Positions 22,619 through 32,512 are shown, counted from the first letter of the stretch. The stretch: 64,000 bases of DNA from PALSA-612 sp963704335 (GCA_963704335.1 OY969889.1:1860001-1924000), one strand, 5' to 3'. Numbers and translations: made by a program. Notes: generated by a model from the sequence alone, not told the origin.

Positions 22619-25600
22619 ATGACGCGTGATCTCCCGTCCGGCTCGATCACGTTCCTGTTCACCGACATCGAAGGATCCACGAAGCTGCTCCACGAGCTCG
22701 GCTCCTCGAGCTACGCCGAAGCGCTTCGCGAGCATCGTCGCGTGTTGCGCGAGGCGTTCCTCCGTCACGACGGTGTCGAGGTCGACACGCAGGGGGACGC
22801 GTTCTTCGTGGCGTTTCCGACGGCGCGCGGAGCGCTCGAAGCGGCGGACGAAGCGCAGATGGAACTGATGTCGGGTCCTGTGCGTGTGCGAGTCGGCATC
22901 CACACGGGCACGGCTCACGTGACCGAGGAGGGATACGTTGGCGTCGACGTGCACAAGGGCGCCCGGATCGCCGCCGCCGGTCACGGCGGGCAGGTGCTCG
23001 TATCCGAGTCGACGTCCGCCTTCGTCGAGGCCGAACTGCTTCGCGACCTCGGCGAGCACCGCTTCAAGGACCTCGCCGCTCCCGAGCGCATCTACCAGCT
23101 CGGTGACAGGGACTTTCCGCCTCTACGCGCTCGCGAGGTGAAGCGAGGGATCTTCGTCGGACGAGAAGGCGAGCTGGCCGAGCTGCTCGCTGGGCTCGAA
23201 GACGCGTTTGCCGGTCAGGGTCGACTCTTCCTCGTCGCGGGGGAGCCTGGCATCGGGAAGAGCAGCATCGCCGACGAGCTGATCGCGAACGCCCGGGCGC
23301 AGGGCGCATTCACGGTCGTCGGACGGTGCTGGGAGGCCGGAGGAGCCCCCGCCTTCTGGCCGTGGATCGAGGTGCTGCGCGGATATGTCCAGGAGTGCGA
23401 CCCTGACCTGCTTCGCAGACGTGTCGATGCGAACGCAGCAGAGCTGGCGCAGCTTCTCCCCGAGCTGCGCGAGTTGCTCCCGGACGTCGTCACCGATCGT
23501 CCCGCTCTGGAGTCCGAGGAAGCACGGTTCCGGCTCTTCGAGGCAGTTGCTGAGTTCCTTGCCTCTGCTGCCAGCGACGAGCCGCTCGTCGTCGTCCTCG
23601 ACGATCTCCACGCCGCAGACGAGCCGTCACTGCTGCTGCTCCGTTACGTCGTACGCGACATCGGCCGCCGCGGGCTGGTCGTCGTCTGCCTCTACCGCGA
23701 TGTCGACCCCATGCCGAGCGACGTGCTTCAGGCGACGCTGGCCGAGCTCGTCCGCGTCGCCCACGTGTGTCAGCTGACGCTGGCGCGGCTGACCGAGACC
23801 GAAGTGCGTGACTACGTCGAGCGCGCCGGTGGTGGCCATCCGCCGCCGGTCCTGGCTCACGCGATCCATTCGTCGACAGAGGGCAATCCGTTGTTCGTTG
23901 CGGAAGCCATCCGCCTGCTCGACGCGGAAGGTCGGCTCGACGATGCCGATGCTCGGCTCAACATCCCTCTGGGCGCGCGGGCCACGATCGCGCAGCGCAT
24001 CGGTCGGCTGTCCGAACCGTGCAGAGACGTTCTGGTTCGCGCCTCCGTTCTTGGACGTGAGTTCGAGCTCGATGCGCTCGCGCAGCTCTCGGGGCTCCGT
24101 CGCGACGAGCTCTTGGACGTCGTCGACGAAGCCGTCATCGAGCGTGTGGTCGGTGAGACGCCTGGGCACTTCGGAAGGCTCCGCTTCGATCACGTGTTGA
24201 TCCGTGACGTCCTCTACGAAGGATTGTCGCCCATCCAGAGAGCGCAGCTGCACCGACTGGCAGGGGAGGCGCTCGAGGCGGTATATCCAGCGGATCTCGA
24301 TGCCCACCTAGCCGATCTGGCACGTCATTTCGTCGCGGCGGCCCCCACGGGCGAGGAGGCGAAGGCGATTGCCTACAGCCGGCGCGCGGGCGACCGGGCC
24401 GCGGCGCAGTTCGCGTACGAGGAGGCGGTCCGTCTCTACGAGACAGTCCTGCCGATTGCCTCGGACGAGCTCGAGCGCGGCGAGCTGCTGGTCGCGCTCG
24501 GCGATGCCCAGACCGCGGCTGGGGACGAGGCCGCGGGCGTCGAGTCCTTGCTGACGGCGGCCGATGTCGCCAGACGGCTCGGGTCGCCGGAGCTCCTCGC
24601 GCGATCGGCGCTTCGCTGTGGCGGACGCTTCGTTTGGTCGAGGGCGGGAGGCGACCCGAGGGTCGTTGCACTGATCCGGGACGCGCTCGAGGCAGTGGGC
24701 ACCGCGGACTCTGCCGAACGAGCCCGCCTGCTCGTCCGCCATTCCATGGTGCTTCGCGGGCGACTCAGCTGGGACGAGCAGGACGCGTTGACCCAGGAGG
24801 CGGTCGACACCGCCGAGAGAGTTGGTGATCCTACGACGCTCGCGCACGCGCTTCAGTGCCGGCGTCAATCGGTCTGGAGACCAGAGGGCGTCGACGACGA
24901 CATCGCGACGTGTCACCAGATGGTGCAGCTCGCGGACTCCGCTGGCGACTGGGAGCACAGCACAGAGGCACGACTCAGCCGCTCGCACGCGTATCTCATC
25001 AGTGGAAACGTGGATGCTGCGCGAGCCGACCTGGACGAAGCGACCCGTCTTGCGTCCGACAGGCACGTGCCGTCGGTCCTGTGGCATATCGCGGTCCACC
25101 AGATCGAGCTGGCGCTGCTGGAAGGGCGCTTCACCGATACCGAGTCGTTGCTTGCCAGCTCGCTCGAGTTGGGGGAACGTGCGGAGCGCAAGGAGGCCCT
25201 GGACGCGTACGCGTCGCAGTCCTTCGCGCTCAGGAGGCAGATCGGAGGGGCGGAGGAGCTCGCGTCGGAGCTGGCGCGAATGTCCACGGAGCGCCCCGGC
25301 CGTCCCCTGGCGCGCTGCCTGCTCGCAGAGCTCGACCTGGCCGCGGCCCGGCCCGGCCCGGCTCGTACGGTCCTCTCCGAGCTCGTAGCCGACGACTGTC
25401 GCGCCGTGCCGCGCGACATGGGGTGGATGCTCACGCTCTCGATCCTCGCCGGCCTGGCCTTCGAGCTCGGCGACAGCGATGCGGCCGCCACGCTCTATTC
25501 GCAGCTGCTTCCCGCAGCCGAGCTCGTCGTCATCGACCCGCACGAGTTCTGCGTCGGCGCGGCTGCTCGATATCTCGGGCTCCTCGCTCTGACAGCCGGC

Positions 25601-25828
25601 CGCATCGGTGAGGCGTACGACCACATTCGCGCCGCGCTCGACCTGAACGCGCGGATCGGCGCCCGTCCCTGGGTTGCCCACACCCAGGTCGACTACTGCC
25701 GCCTGCTCCGCGGCCGCGGTGAGCCGGGCGACGCCGAGCAGGCCGACCGACTTCTGGGCGACGCAATGACGACGTACCGGGAGCTCGGCATGCCTCCGTG
25801 GCTACAGGCGTCCGAGGCGCTGCTCTAG
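22619..25828 (+). CDS. Class III nucleotide cyclase - AAA ATPase - TPR regulator
   Basis: 1069 residues. Residues 1-165 are a class III cyclase catalytic domain with metal Asp residues D16 (TDIEGST) and D60 (TQGDAFF). A His occupies the usual Asn position in VDVHKGARIAA, as is common in this actinobacterial group, so activity is uncertain. Residues about 175-500 are an ATPase (Walker A GEPGIGKS at 208-215, Walker B VVVLDDLH). The remainder is an alpha-helical repeat region of TPR type. No C-terminal LuxR helix-turn-helix is visible. It is intact, unlike two relatives later in the window. It is cytoplasmic and probably a signal-integrating regulator. Confidence 0.9.
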   Translation: MTRDLPSGSITFLFTDIEGSTKLLHELGSSSYAEALREHRRVLREAFLRHDGVEVDTQGDAFFVAFPTARGALEAADEAQMELMSGPVRVRVGIHTGTAHVTEEGYVGVDVHKGARIAAAGHGGQVLVSESTSAFVEAELLRDLGEHRFKDLAAPERIYQLGDRDFPPLRAREVKRGIFVGREGELAELLAGLEDAFAGQGRLFLVAGEPGIGKSSIADELIANARAQGAFTVVGRCWEAGGAPAFWPWIEVLRGYVQECDPDLLRRRVDANAAELAQLLPELRELLPDVVTDRPALESEEARFRLFEAVAEFLASAASDEPLVVVLDDLHAADEPSLLLLRYVVRDIGRRGLVVVCLYRDVDPMPSDVLQATLAELVRVAHVCQLTLARLTETEVRDYVERAGGGHPPPVLAHAIHSSTEGNPLFVAEAIRLLDAEGRLDDADARLNIPLGARATIAQRIGRLSEPCRDVLVRASVLGREFELDALAQLSGLRRDELLDVVDEAVIERVVGETPGHFGRLRFDHVLIRDVLYEGLSPIQRAQLHRLAGEALEAVYPADLDAHLADLARHFVAAAPTGEEAKAIAYSRRAGDRAAAQFAYEEAVRLYETVLPIASDELERGELLVALGDAQTAAGDEAAGVESLLTAADVARRLGSPELLARSALRCGGRFVWSRAGGDPRVVALIRDALEAVGTADSAERARLLVRHSMVLRGRLSWDEQDALTQEAVDTAERVGDPTTLAHALQCRRQSVWRPEGVDDDIATCHQMVQLADSAGDWEHSTEARLSRSHAYLISGNVDAARADLDEATRLASDRHVPSVLWHIAVHQIELALLEGRFTDTESLLASSLELGERAERKEALDAYASQSFALRRQIGGAEELASELARMSTERPGRPLARCLLAELDLAAARPGPARTVLSELVADDCRAVPRDMGWMLTLSILAGLAFELGDSDAAATLYSQLLPAAELVVIDPHEFCVGAAARYLGLLALTAGRIGEAYDHIRAALDLNARIGARPWVAHTQVDYCRLLRGRGEPGDAEQADRLLGDAMTTYRELGMPPWLQASEALL

Positions 25829-25847
25829 GCGCTTCCTCTACGTCGAT

Positions 25848-25853
25848 TAGGCT
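25848..25853 (+). promoter_or_regulatory. Candidate -10 box TAGGCT of the cupin-TPP-RidA-amidase operon
   Basis: TAGGCT, identical to the box before the NIPSNAP gene, ends nine bases before the GTG at 25863. No Shine-Dalgarno lies between. It lies in the 34-base gap after the cyclase regulator, so the operon has its own promoter. Confidence 0.4.
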
Positions 25854-25862
25854 CGTGGCGGC

Positions 25863-26363
25863 GTGCTGCTCACCCTCTCCGATCACCCGGACGGCGTCGC
25901 GACGACCGCAGGAAACCGCGTCGTTTACGACCTCGCGCGGGACGAGGCGCATTACGGCGCAACGCAAGTTGACGGCCACGCGCTGGTGTGGGAGCTGGCG
26001 GGAGATCCAGGGCCGGGCGAGTGGATCCTCCGCTGCGACCGTGTCGACTTTCCGCCCGGCGGGATCGCCTACCGGCACGTCCATCCCGGGCCGGGCATCC
26101 GGCGTTTGCTGCACGGCGAGCTGACGATCGAGTCTCCGGACGGGACGGACAAGTACCGGACCGGCGAGTCGTGGCTCGAGGGCGCCGACCACCCGGTGCT
26201 CGCGACGGCGTCCTCGACCGAGAACACCGCGTTCGTGCGGGTGCTGCTGTTGCCCGCAGAGTGGGCGGGCAAGCGCACGATCCGCTACCTCGACCCGGCC
26301 GACGAGGACAAGCCGAAGCTCCAGCGCGCGACGATCCTCCTCGAGCAGCCTGTCGAGCGATGA
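25863..26363 (+). CDS. Cupin-like protein
   Basis: 166 residues with a cupin-like barrel: VDFPPGGIAYRHVHPGPGIR supplies His ligands, RRLLHGELTIES follows, and the second motif is GESWLEGADHPVLAT. GTG start. The stop overlaps the TPP enzyme start (ATGA). It is first in an operon with TPP enzyme, RidA and amidase genes. No specific reaction can be assigned. Confidence 0.75.
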   Translation: MLLTLSDHPDGVATTAGNRVVYDLARDEAHYGATQVDGHALVWELAGDPGPGEWILRCDRVDFPPGGIAYRHVHPGPGIRRLLHGELTIESPDGTDKYRTGESWLEGADHPVLATASSTENTAFVRVLLLPAEWAGKRTIRYLDPADEDKPKLQRATILLEQPVER

Positions 26364-28009
26364 GAAGCGGCGGCAAGGCGCTGGTCGACCAGCTCGAGCT
26401 GCACGGCGTCGAGCTCGCCTTCTGCGTCCCCGGCGAGAGCTACCTGCCGATCCTCGACGCGCTCCACGACTCTCCGATCCGGCTCATCTCCTGCCGCCAC
26501 GAGGCGGCGGCCGCGAACATGGCCGAGGCCCACGGCAAGCTCACGAGCCGTCCGGGGATCTGCTTCGTCACGCGCGGCCCGGGGGCGACTCACGCATCCG
26601 TAGGTGTGCACACCGCCGACCAGGACTCGACACCGCTGATCGTGTTCGTTGGCCAGGTGCCGCGCGGCCACGCCGGTCGCGGAGCCTTCCAGGAGCTCGA
26701 CTACCCGGCGGTGTTCGGCTCCATCGCGAAGTGGGCGGCCCAGATCGTCGACGCCTCGCGAATCCCCGAGCACGTCGCCCGAGCGTTCTCGGTCGCGACG
26801 GCGGGCAGACCCGGCCCGGTGGTCCTCGCGCTGCCCGAGGATGTGCTCGACGAGGAGACCGACGCCGACGACGCCGCGCCGACCGAGAGTCCCAGGCCGG
26901 GGCCAGGCGACGAGGAGCTGCGCCGGCTGGGGGAGCTGCTGGCGTCGGCCGAGCGGCCGCTCGTGGTTGTCGGCGAGGGCGGCTGGTCCGCGCAGGCAGG
27001 CGAGGACACGGTCTTCTTCTGCGAGGCGAATGCCATTCCGGTGGCCGCGTCATTTCGCTGCCAGGACTACGTCGACAACGGCTCGACCGCGTACGCCGGC
27101 CCCCTGACGATCGGCATGGATCCTTCGCTCGCTCGCCGGGTGGAGGAAGCCGACCTGCTCGTTGCCGATCGGCGGGCGGCTGGGCGACGTCACGACCCGC
27201 GGCTACACGCTGCTCGACGTGCCGCGGCCACGCCAGACGCTCGTGCACGTCCATCCCGACCCGGGTGAGCTGGGGCGCGTCTACGAGACCGACCTGCCGA
27301 TCGTCTCCGACCTCACGGAGTTCGCGGCCGGTCTGCGCAGGCTGCTGCCCATCGAGGCCCCGCGCTGGAGCGGCTGGGCCGAGGCGGCACGCGCCGACTA
27401 CCTCGCAACCTCGAGCCGCGGCCACTGCCCGGCGACCTCGACCTCGCCGAGGTGATCGCGTTCCTCCGCCGCCGCCTGCCCGCCGACGCCGTGTTCACCT
27501 GCGGCGCCGGGAATTTCACCGTCTGGGCGCATCGCTTCTACGAGTTCTCGCAGTACCCGACGCAGCTCGCTCCGCGCTCCGGCGCGATGGGCTACGGCAT
27601 CCCGGCCGCCCTCGCCGCGAAGGCGGCCTTCCCGGAGAGGCTGGTCGTCTGCCTCGCGGGCGACGGCGACTTCATGATGGCCTCGTCCGAGCTGGCCACG
27701 GCAGTCCAGTACGGCCTGCCTGTGATCATCCTCGTCGTGGACAACGGCATGTACGGGACCATTCGCATGCACCAGGAGCGCCTCTTCCCCGGGCGCGTGT
27801 CCGGCACCGACCTCGCCAATCCCGACTTCGCCGCGTTCGCAGGGTCGTTCGGCTGCTTCGGAGAGACCGTCGAGCGCACCGGGGACGTCGAGCCCGCGTT
27901 CGAGCGCGCCGTCGCCTCGGGATTGCCTGCAGTCGTGACGCTGCGGGTCGATCCCGAGGCGATCAGCCCGCGCTGGACGATCAGCGAGCTGCGCGAGGGT
28001 GCGTCCTGA
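26360..28009 (+). pseudogene. Thiamine-pyrophosphate enzyme (acetolactate-synthase-like) with two compensating frameshifts
   Basis: A 549-residue TPP enzyme if two shifts are repaired. The N-terminal PYR domain has the catalytic Glu (SCRHEAAAANMAEAHGKL), then RGPGATHASVGVHTA. The C-terminal domain has GAMGYGIPAA and the TPP-Mg motif GDGDFMMASSELATA with DNGMYG. One extra base near 27165 throws the frame off at LLVA/IGGRLG, and one missing base near 27414 restores it before LEPRPLPGD. The 83 codons between read correctly in the other frame. The family splits 2-keto acids or joins aldehydes. Sequencing error is as likely as true loss. The start overlaps the cupin stop. Confidence 0.8.
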
Positions 28010-28395
28010 TGCGCGAGGAGTACCGCGTCGAAGGGCTGCCCGAGGCGCTCAGCCACTACACGGACGCCGTGCGCGCGGGCGACCTCCTGTTCGTCTCGGG
28101 GATCGTCCCGGTGGACGAGACCGGGCAGCTGGTGGGCGGAGAGGACGTCGTCGCGCAGGCAACCCAGGTCTTCGAGAGCCTCCGGCTCGTGCTCGCAGCT
28201 GCCGGCGCCGGACCGGCGGACGTGGTCAAGGTGACGGTCTTCCTGACCGACGTCGACGACCGGCCGCTGATCAACCCCGTCCGCCAGGCGTTCTTCGGTG
28301 AAGCGCGTCCCGCGTCGACGCTCGTCGAGATCAGCAGGCTGGCGGTTCCCGGGGCGAAGATCGAGGTGGAGGCGGTCGCGGTGCTGCGCACATGA
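28009..28395 (+). CDS. RidA/YjgF-family protein
   Basis: 128 residues with the RidA pattern: AVRAGDLLFVSGIVPVDETG, the conserved Arg in EARPASTLVEI, and the C-terminal Glu in KIEVEAVAVL. RidA enzymes hydrolyse reactive enamine/imine intermediates to keto acids and ammonia. TGATG and ATGA overlaps tie it to the TPP enzyme and amidase genes, so it probably acts in a nitrogen-containing catabolic pathway (inference). Confidence 0.9.
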   Translation: MREEYRVEGLPEALSHYTDAVRAGDLLFVSGIVPVDETGQLVGGEDVVAQATQVFESLRLVLAAAGAGPADVVKVTVFLTDVDDRPLINPVRQAFFGEARPASTLVEISRLAVPGAKIEVEAVAVLRT

Positions 28396-29501
28396 GCGAC
28401 GACCGCTGGAACGCTTTCGTCACGCGCGTCGAGCCGACGGAGGCCAGGCCCGGCCCGCTGTCGGGCCGCACGCTGGCAGTGAAAGACCTGTTCGACACGG
28501 CCGGGATCCGGACGACATACGGCTCGAAGGTCTACGCCGATCACGTTCCCGAGCGAACCGCCCCAACCGTGCAGCGGCTGGTCGACGCCGGCGCTGTCGT
28601 CGTCGGCAAGACTCACCTGCCCGAGTTCGCCTGGAGCGTGATCGGCCAGAACGAGTGGTACGGCACCTGCCACAACCCCGCGCAGCCCGGCAAGACGACC
28701 GGCGGCTCGTCGAGCGGCAGCGGCGCCGCGCTCGCCGCCGGGCTCTGCGACCTCGCCCTGGGCTCCGACACGGGCGGCTCGATCCGCATCCCGTCCGCCT
28801 GCTGCGACACGGTGGGGCTGAAGTCGGAGTGGGGGCTGATCTCGCTGGAGGGCGTGTTCCCCCTCGTGCCGACGCTGGACACGGCGGGCCCGATGGCGCG
28901 CACGGTGTCGGACACGGCGCTCATGTGGTCGGTGCTCGTGGAGCGGCCGGTGCCGGAGCCGCGCCTGGAGGGCCTGAAGGTGGGCCTGTTGCGAAAGCCG
29001 CCTTATGTCGGCGGCACGTACGTCCCCGAGCGCAATGACCTCGCCGAGCAGTGGGTGGCCGATCTCGAACGGCTGGGCGCGCAGGTCGTCGAGGCCGAGA
29101 TCCCGCCGCCTGAGGCGGACACGTGGCCGATGTTCGAGCACGAGGCCGCGGTGTCGCATCGCAAAACGTTCCCGTCGCGGGCCGACGACTACGGCTACAC
29201 GATCCGGCCCAAGCTCGAGCGCGCTCAGGACGTGCAGCCCGAGGACGTGGAGGCGGCATACGCGGCCGTCCACGCGTGGCGACGCTACGAGCCGCCGGTG
29301 GATCTCTACGTTGCGCCGTGCATCACGGGTGATCTGCCGCCCGAAGACGTCGACGAGCGCGACGTGCGCTTCCCGCTTTCCGCGTTCGTGCGCTGGGTCA
29401 ACCTCATCGGCTGGGCCGCGCTCGCGATCGGCAATCTCCAGCTGATCGCGCCACGGGACGAGACGGCCCTCGCCGCCGGCCTCGCCTGGGAGCGGGCCTG
29501 A
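28392..29501 (+). CDS. Amidase-signature hydrolase
   Basis: 369 residues, shorter than the usual 450-500 at the C-terminus. The Ser-cisSer-Lys triad is complete: K31 in LAVKDLFD, the cis-Ser in TTGGSSSGSG (about 107), and the nucleophile S130 in LGSDTGGSIRIPS. It hydrolyses an amide to acid plus ammonia. Start ATG at 28392 overlaps RidA. Operon context suggests amide, imine and keto-acid steps in one pathway; the substrate is unknown. Confidence 0.92.
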   Translation: MSDDRWNAFVTRVEPTEARPGPLSGRTLAVKDLFDTAGIRTTYGSKVYADHVPERTAPTVQRLVDAGAVVVGKTHLPEFAWSVIGQNEWYGTCHNPAQPGKTTGGSSSGSGAALAAGLCDLALGSDTGGSIRIPSACCDTVGLKSEWGLISLEGVFPLVPTLDTAGPMARTVSDTALMWSVLVERPVPEPRLEGLKVGLLRKPPYVGGTYVPERNDLAEQWVADLERLGAQVVEAEIPPPEADTWPMFEHEAAVSHRKTFPSRADDYGYTIRPKLERAQDVQPEDVEAAYAAVHAWRRYEPPVDLYVAPCITGDLPPEDVDERDVRFPLSAFVRWVNLIGWAALAIGNLQLIAPRDETALAAGLAWERA

Positions 29502-29510
29502 CGCGACCGG

Positions 29511-29738
29511 CTACGCCGCCAGCGTGGCTGCAGCGGAGACCCAGACCGGCGCGTACGCGTACGGGTGGTAGAAGACTTCGAGCGCGTTGTCCGAGCGCGC
29601 CTCGACCTCGAAGCGCTCGTCCAGCTTCGCGTCTTCGACCACCACGGTCAGCCGGTCGTCGAACGGGCTCCAGAGGAGCGCCACGTCGACGCCGTCGTTC
29701 GTCCTCCGTGCAAGCTCTCTTGTCGTCGTCTTGATCAT
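29511..29738 (-). CDS. Small conserved actinobacterial protein
   Basis: 75 residues from the ATG at 29738 (MIKTTTRELARRTNDGVDV), which has a GAGAG sequence upstream. An alternative ATG at 29783 would add 15 residues. The pattern of a basic N-terminus, a VALLWSPFDDRLTVVVED strand pair and an aromatic ending (FYHPYAYAP) recurs, in my memory, in many Thermoleophilia genomes as an uncharacterised protein. No catalytic motif is present. It is a single gene between the amidase and VOC genes. Confidence 0.6.
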   Translation of the reverse strand: MIKTTTRELARRTNDGVDVALLWSPFDDRLTVVVEDAKLDERFEVEARSDNALEVFYHPYAYAPVWVSAAATLAA

Positions 29739-29799
29739 CGTTCTCTCGTCGAGGTATTCGTCACTGGACGGCAGGTGGTTCATCGAGCGCCGTGCGTCG

Positions 29800-29805
29800 T
29801 AAGAT
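29800..29805 (+). promoter_or_regulatory. Candidate -10 box TAAGAT of the VOC-Liv operon
   Basis: TAAGAT ends nine bases before the GTG at 29815. The same box with the same nine-base spacing precedes the receiver-reductase fusion gene on the minus strand at 17236. No Shine-Dalgarno is visible. Confidence 0.4.
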
Positions 29806-29814
29806 CCGCAGCTA

Positions 29815-30291
29815 GTGGGAGCGCTGCGGGTCAATCACGTGTCCATTCACGCCGAGGACATGGAGGAGTCCGCGCGGTTTTACGAGGAGCTGTTCGGCAT
29901 GCGCCGGCTGCCCACGCCGAAGTTCCAGCAGCCGGTGCTCTGGCTCGCGCTCGGCGACCAGCAGCTCCACCTCTTCCAGCGTGACGACGTAGAGGCGCCC
30001 CGGGCCCACCATCTCGCCATCGACGTCGACGACTTCAATGCCTTCTACCGCGAGGCGAAGGAGCGTGGGCTCCTCGATCAGGACACGTGGAGCAGCTCGG
30101 CCCGCTATCACCCGGCCGGCTGGGTGCAGATGTACATCCGCGATCCTTCGGGGAACCTCGTGGAAGTCGACTGGCCGGACGTGTCCACGCTCGACCCGGA
30201 GATCGTGGGCGAGCTGGGCAGGCTCGAGGACGAGGTGCCCCAGGAAGGCGATGCCCGCGAGGCGACGCTGTACACCGGGCCCCGCGGCTGA
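29815..30291 (+). CDS. VOC-superfamily (glyoxalase/dioxygenase-like) protein
   Basis: 158 residues with two beta-alpha-beta-beta-beta repeats. Likely metal ligands are His8 (RVNHVSIHAED), a His in APRAHHLAIDVDD, and the Glu in GNLVEVDWPD. Such proteins are lyases, isomerases or extradiol-type dioxygenases. The stop overlaps the livH-like start (TGATG), so it is transcribed with the transporter and may act on the imported compound. Confidence 0.88.
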   Translation: MGALRVNHVSIHAEDMEESARFYEELFGMRRLPTPKFQQPVLWLALGDQQLHLFQRDDVEAPRAHHLAIDVDDFNAFYREAKERGLLDQDTWSSSARYHPAGWVQMYIRDPSGNLVEVDWPDVSTLDPEIVGELGRLEDEVPQEGDAREATLYTGPRG

Positions 30292-31424
30292 TGGGCCGCA
30301 TCCGCCCCGAGGAGTTCTTTCGCCGCTTCGCGCTGCTGCTCGCGGCCGCCGCGGGAGCGTTCGCGATCGTCTACGTCCTCTTCCTCACGACAGAGGTCGA
30401 CGAGTTCGGCAACGGCAACTGGCGGACGACGAACTTCGGCTCGGCCGTCCATGACCCGGAGTCGTTCTTCAAGATCTTGCTCGATGCCCTGACGTTCGCC
30501 GGCCTGCTGTTCATCGTCGCCAGCGGCTTCTCGCTCATCTTCGGGCTCATGCGGGTCGTGAACATGGCCCACGGCTCCTTCTACCTCCTGGGCGGCTATA
30601 TCGCCTACGAGGTACAGCAGAAGATGAACCCCGAGTCGCAGGGGTTCTCGACGCAGCCGTTCCAGACCTCGACGTGGGAGTGGGTGCTGCCGCTGCTTGT
30701 CACCGTCGGCTGCATCGCGGTCTTCGGCCTGGGTATGCAACAGCTTCTGCTGCGCTGGAACCAGGGCCAGGACCTGCGGCAGGCCCTGATCACGATCGCC
30801 ATCTCCGTGGTCGTCGCCGACCAGGTGATCGCCCACTTCCCGAGGAGCGTGCCGCCCGGCGCGCCGCAGTTCGGCGGCAACGCCGTGAGCATCGCCTGGC
30901 CCGGCTGGACCGATCGCTTTGTCGATCTCAGGCTCTTCGGGATCGAGTACTCATTGTCACGCCTACTGATGCTCGCGCTTGGCGTGTTCGTCGGGCTCGC
31001 CCTCTATCTGTGGCTGTACAAGACGAAGACGGGCATGGTGATCAGGGCCGGCGTCGACGACCGCCAGATGACTGCGGCCCTCGGCATCAACATCCAGACG
31101 GTGTTCGCGATCGCGTTCGTAGTCGGCGCGTCGCTTGCCGGCCTGGGCGCGGTAGTAGGCACGTCTCAGAGCAACGTCGCGCAGCTCCAGGATGGCCAGT
31201 GGCTGCTCTACTCGCTCGTGGTGGTGATCGTCGGCGGCATGGGCTCGCTGTTCGGCGCCGTCGCGGGCTCGCTGCTCTACGGCATCGTCTTCATGTTCTC
31301 GGCCGCGTACCTGCCGACGACCGGTAACGACTGCTGCACGCAGTACTCGATCGTCTTCACGTTCGCGCTGCTGGCGCTCGTGCTCGCGTTCCGGCCCCAG
31401 GGTCTCTTCGGGAGAGTCGGGTGA
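30291..31424 (+). CDS. livH: Branched-chain amino-acid-type ABC permease (LivH)
   Basis: 377 residues, longer than typical LivH (about 300) because of an N-terminal membrane segment (17-35), a polar loop (38-60) and a periplasmic loop (105-125). The family core is visible: FAGLLFIVASGFSLIFGLMR, VNMAHGSFYLLGGY, and GMGSLFGAVAGSLLYG. Start ATG at 30291; GTGA overlap with livM. It forms one half of the channel. The transported solute may be an amino acid, amide, urea or another small polar molecule. Confidence 0.9.
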   Translation: MGRIRPEEFFRRFALLLAAAAGAFAIVYVLFLTTEVDEFGNGNWRTTNFGSAVHDPESFFKILLDALTFAGLLFIVASGFSLIFGLMRVVNMAHGSFYLLGGYIAYEVQQKMNPESQGFSTQPFQTSTWEWVLPLLVTVGCIAVFGLGMQQLLLRWNQGQDLRQALITIAISVVVADQVIAHFPRSVPPGAPQFGGNAVSIAWPGWTDRFVDLRLFGIEYSLSRLLMLALGVFVGLALYLWLYKTKTGMVIRAGVDDRQMTAALGINIQTVFAIAFVVGASLAGLGAVVGTSQSNVAQLQDGQWLLYSLVVVIVGGMGSLFGAVAGSLLYGIVFMFSAAYLPTTGNDCCTQYSIVFTFALLALVLAFRPQGLFGRVG

Positions 31425-32512
31425 CGAAGCTCGAGCCGAAGCAGCTGACCGAACGGGCGATCGGCGTCGGAGCAGTCGTCTTCGCAGTCCTTGCGCCGAC
31501 GCTTGTCGGCACGGGTACCTGGATCGACCCGATCCTCACACCGACGCTGATCTTCGGGCTCGCGGCCGCCAGCCTCATCTTCCTGTCCGCCTACGGCGGG
31601 ATGATCTCGCTGACACAGACGGCTCTGATGGGGATCGCCGGCTACGCGATCGGCAACCTGGTCTCGCAGGGAGGCGCGGGCGGCGAGTCGAAGGGGCTGG
31701 CACTGGGCTGGGACCCGACCGTCTCGGTGATCGTTGCCGTCCTGATCACCGTGGTTGTCGCGTTCGTGTTCGGTGCCATCGCCTCGCGCAGCTATGGCAT
31801 CTACTTCCTGATGCTGACGCTGACGTTCGGCGTGATCTTGAACCTCTTCTTCGGCTCCGTAACGAAGCTCGGAGGCTTCTCGCCGATCGCCGGCATCGAC
31901 AGCAACGCGCCCGACTGGGTCGGAGACATCGTGCAGGACCGAGACCGCCTGTACTACATCGCGCTCGGTTGCGCGCTCGTCGGCTACGGCTTGATCCGCT
32001 TTGTCGTACGGACACCGTTCGGGCTCTCGTTCCAGGGCATACGTGACGAGCCCGTGCGCATGGCGTCGCTCGGCTACGCGGTGCCGCTCCATCGCATGCT
32101 CGCTTTTGCCTTCGCCGGATTGCTGGCGGGAGTTGCGGGCGTGCTCGCGGCCTGGTGGAACGGGCAGATCTCGCCCTCCGACCTCGGGCTCAACGCCACG
32201 ATCGCGTTGCTCGTGATGGCTGTCATCGGCGGCCTGTCGCGAATCGAGGGCGCCTTCCTGGGGGCGTTCGCGTACATCCTCATCGAGAACAAGGTGCGCG
32301 AGGGGGAGTTCCTCGACTTCCTGGTGCCGGTGCCTGTTCTCGGGGGCACGTTCACCACCGTCGTCGGCTTCATCTTCCTCGCCATCGTCGTGGTGTCGCC
32401 CGACGGGCTGATGGGCATCTGGGAGCGCCTCTGGAGCGTCGGGCGATCGCGCGGACCGACCAGACCGCCGCCCGCGCCAGCTGCAGGTACGGCTGGTGCA
32501 CAGGAGAGCTGA
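31421..32512 (+). CDS. livM: Branched-chain amino-acid-type ABC permease (LivM)
   Basis: 363 residues with eight to ten membrane segments and the family motifs GGMISLTQTALMGIAGYA, SRSYGIYFLMLTLTFG, FQGIRDEPVRMASLGY and GGLSRIEGAFLGAF. The C-terminus is a Pro/Ala-rich cytoplasmic tail. GTG start at 31421 overlaps livH. It partners LivH; the binding-protein gene follows 52 bases downstream. Confidence 0.92.
   Translation: MTKLEPKQLTERAIGVGAVVFAVLAPTLVGTGTWIDPILTPTLIFGLAAASLIFLSAYGGMISLTQTALMGIAGYAIGNLVSQGGAGGESKGLALGWDPTVSVIVAVLITVVVAFVFGAIASRSYGIYFLMLTLTFGVILNLFFGSVTKLGGFSPIAGIDSNAPDWVGDIVQDRDRLYYIALGCALVGYGLIRFVVRTPFGLSFQGIRDEPVRMASLGYAVPLHRMLAFAFAGLLAGVAGVLAAWWNGQISPSDLGLNATIALLVMAVIGGLSRIEGAFLGAFAYILIENKVREGEFLDFLVPVPVLGGTFTTVVGFIFLAIVVVSPDGLMGIWERLWSVGRSRGPTRPPPAPAAGTAGAQES

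Noticed and set aside
22619..25828. Cyclase-ATPase-TPR protein as an anti-phage (CBASS/STAND) gene
   Set aside because: No effector, protease or nuclease neighbour; the architecture matches widespread actinobacterial regulators.
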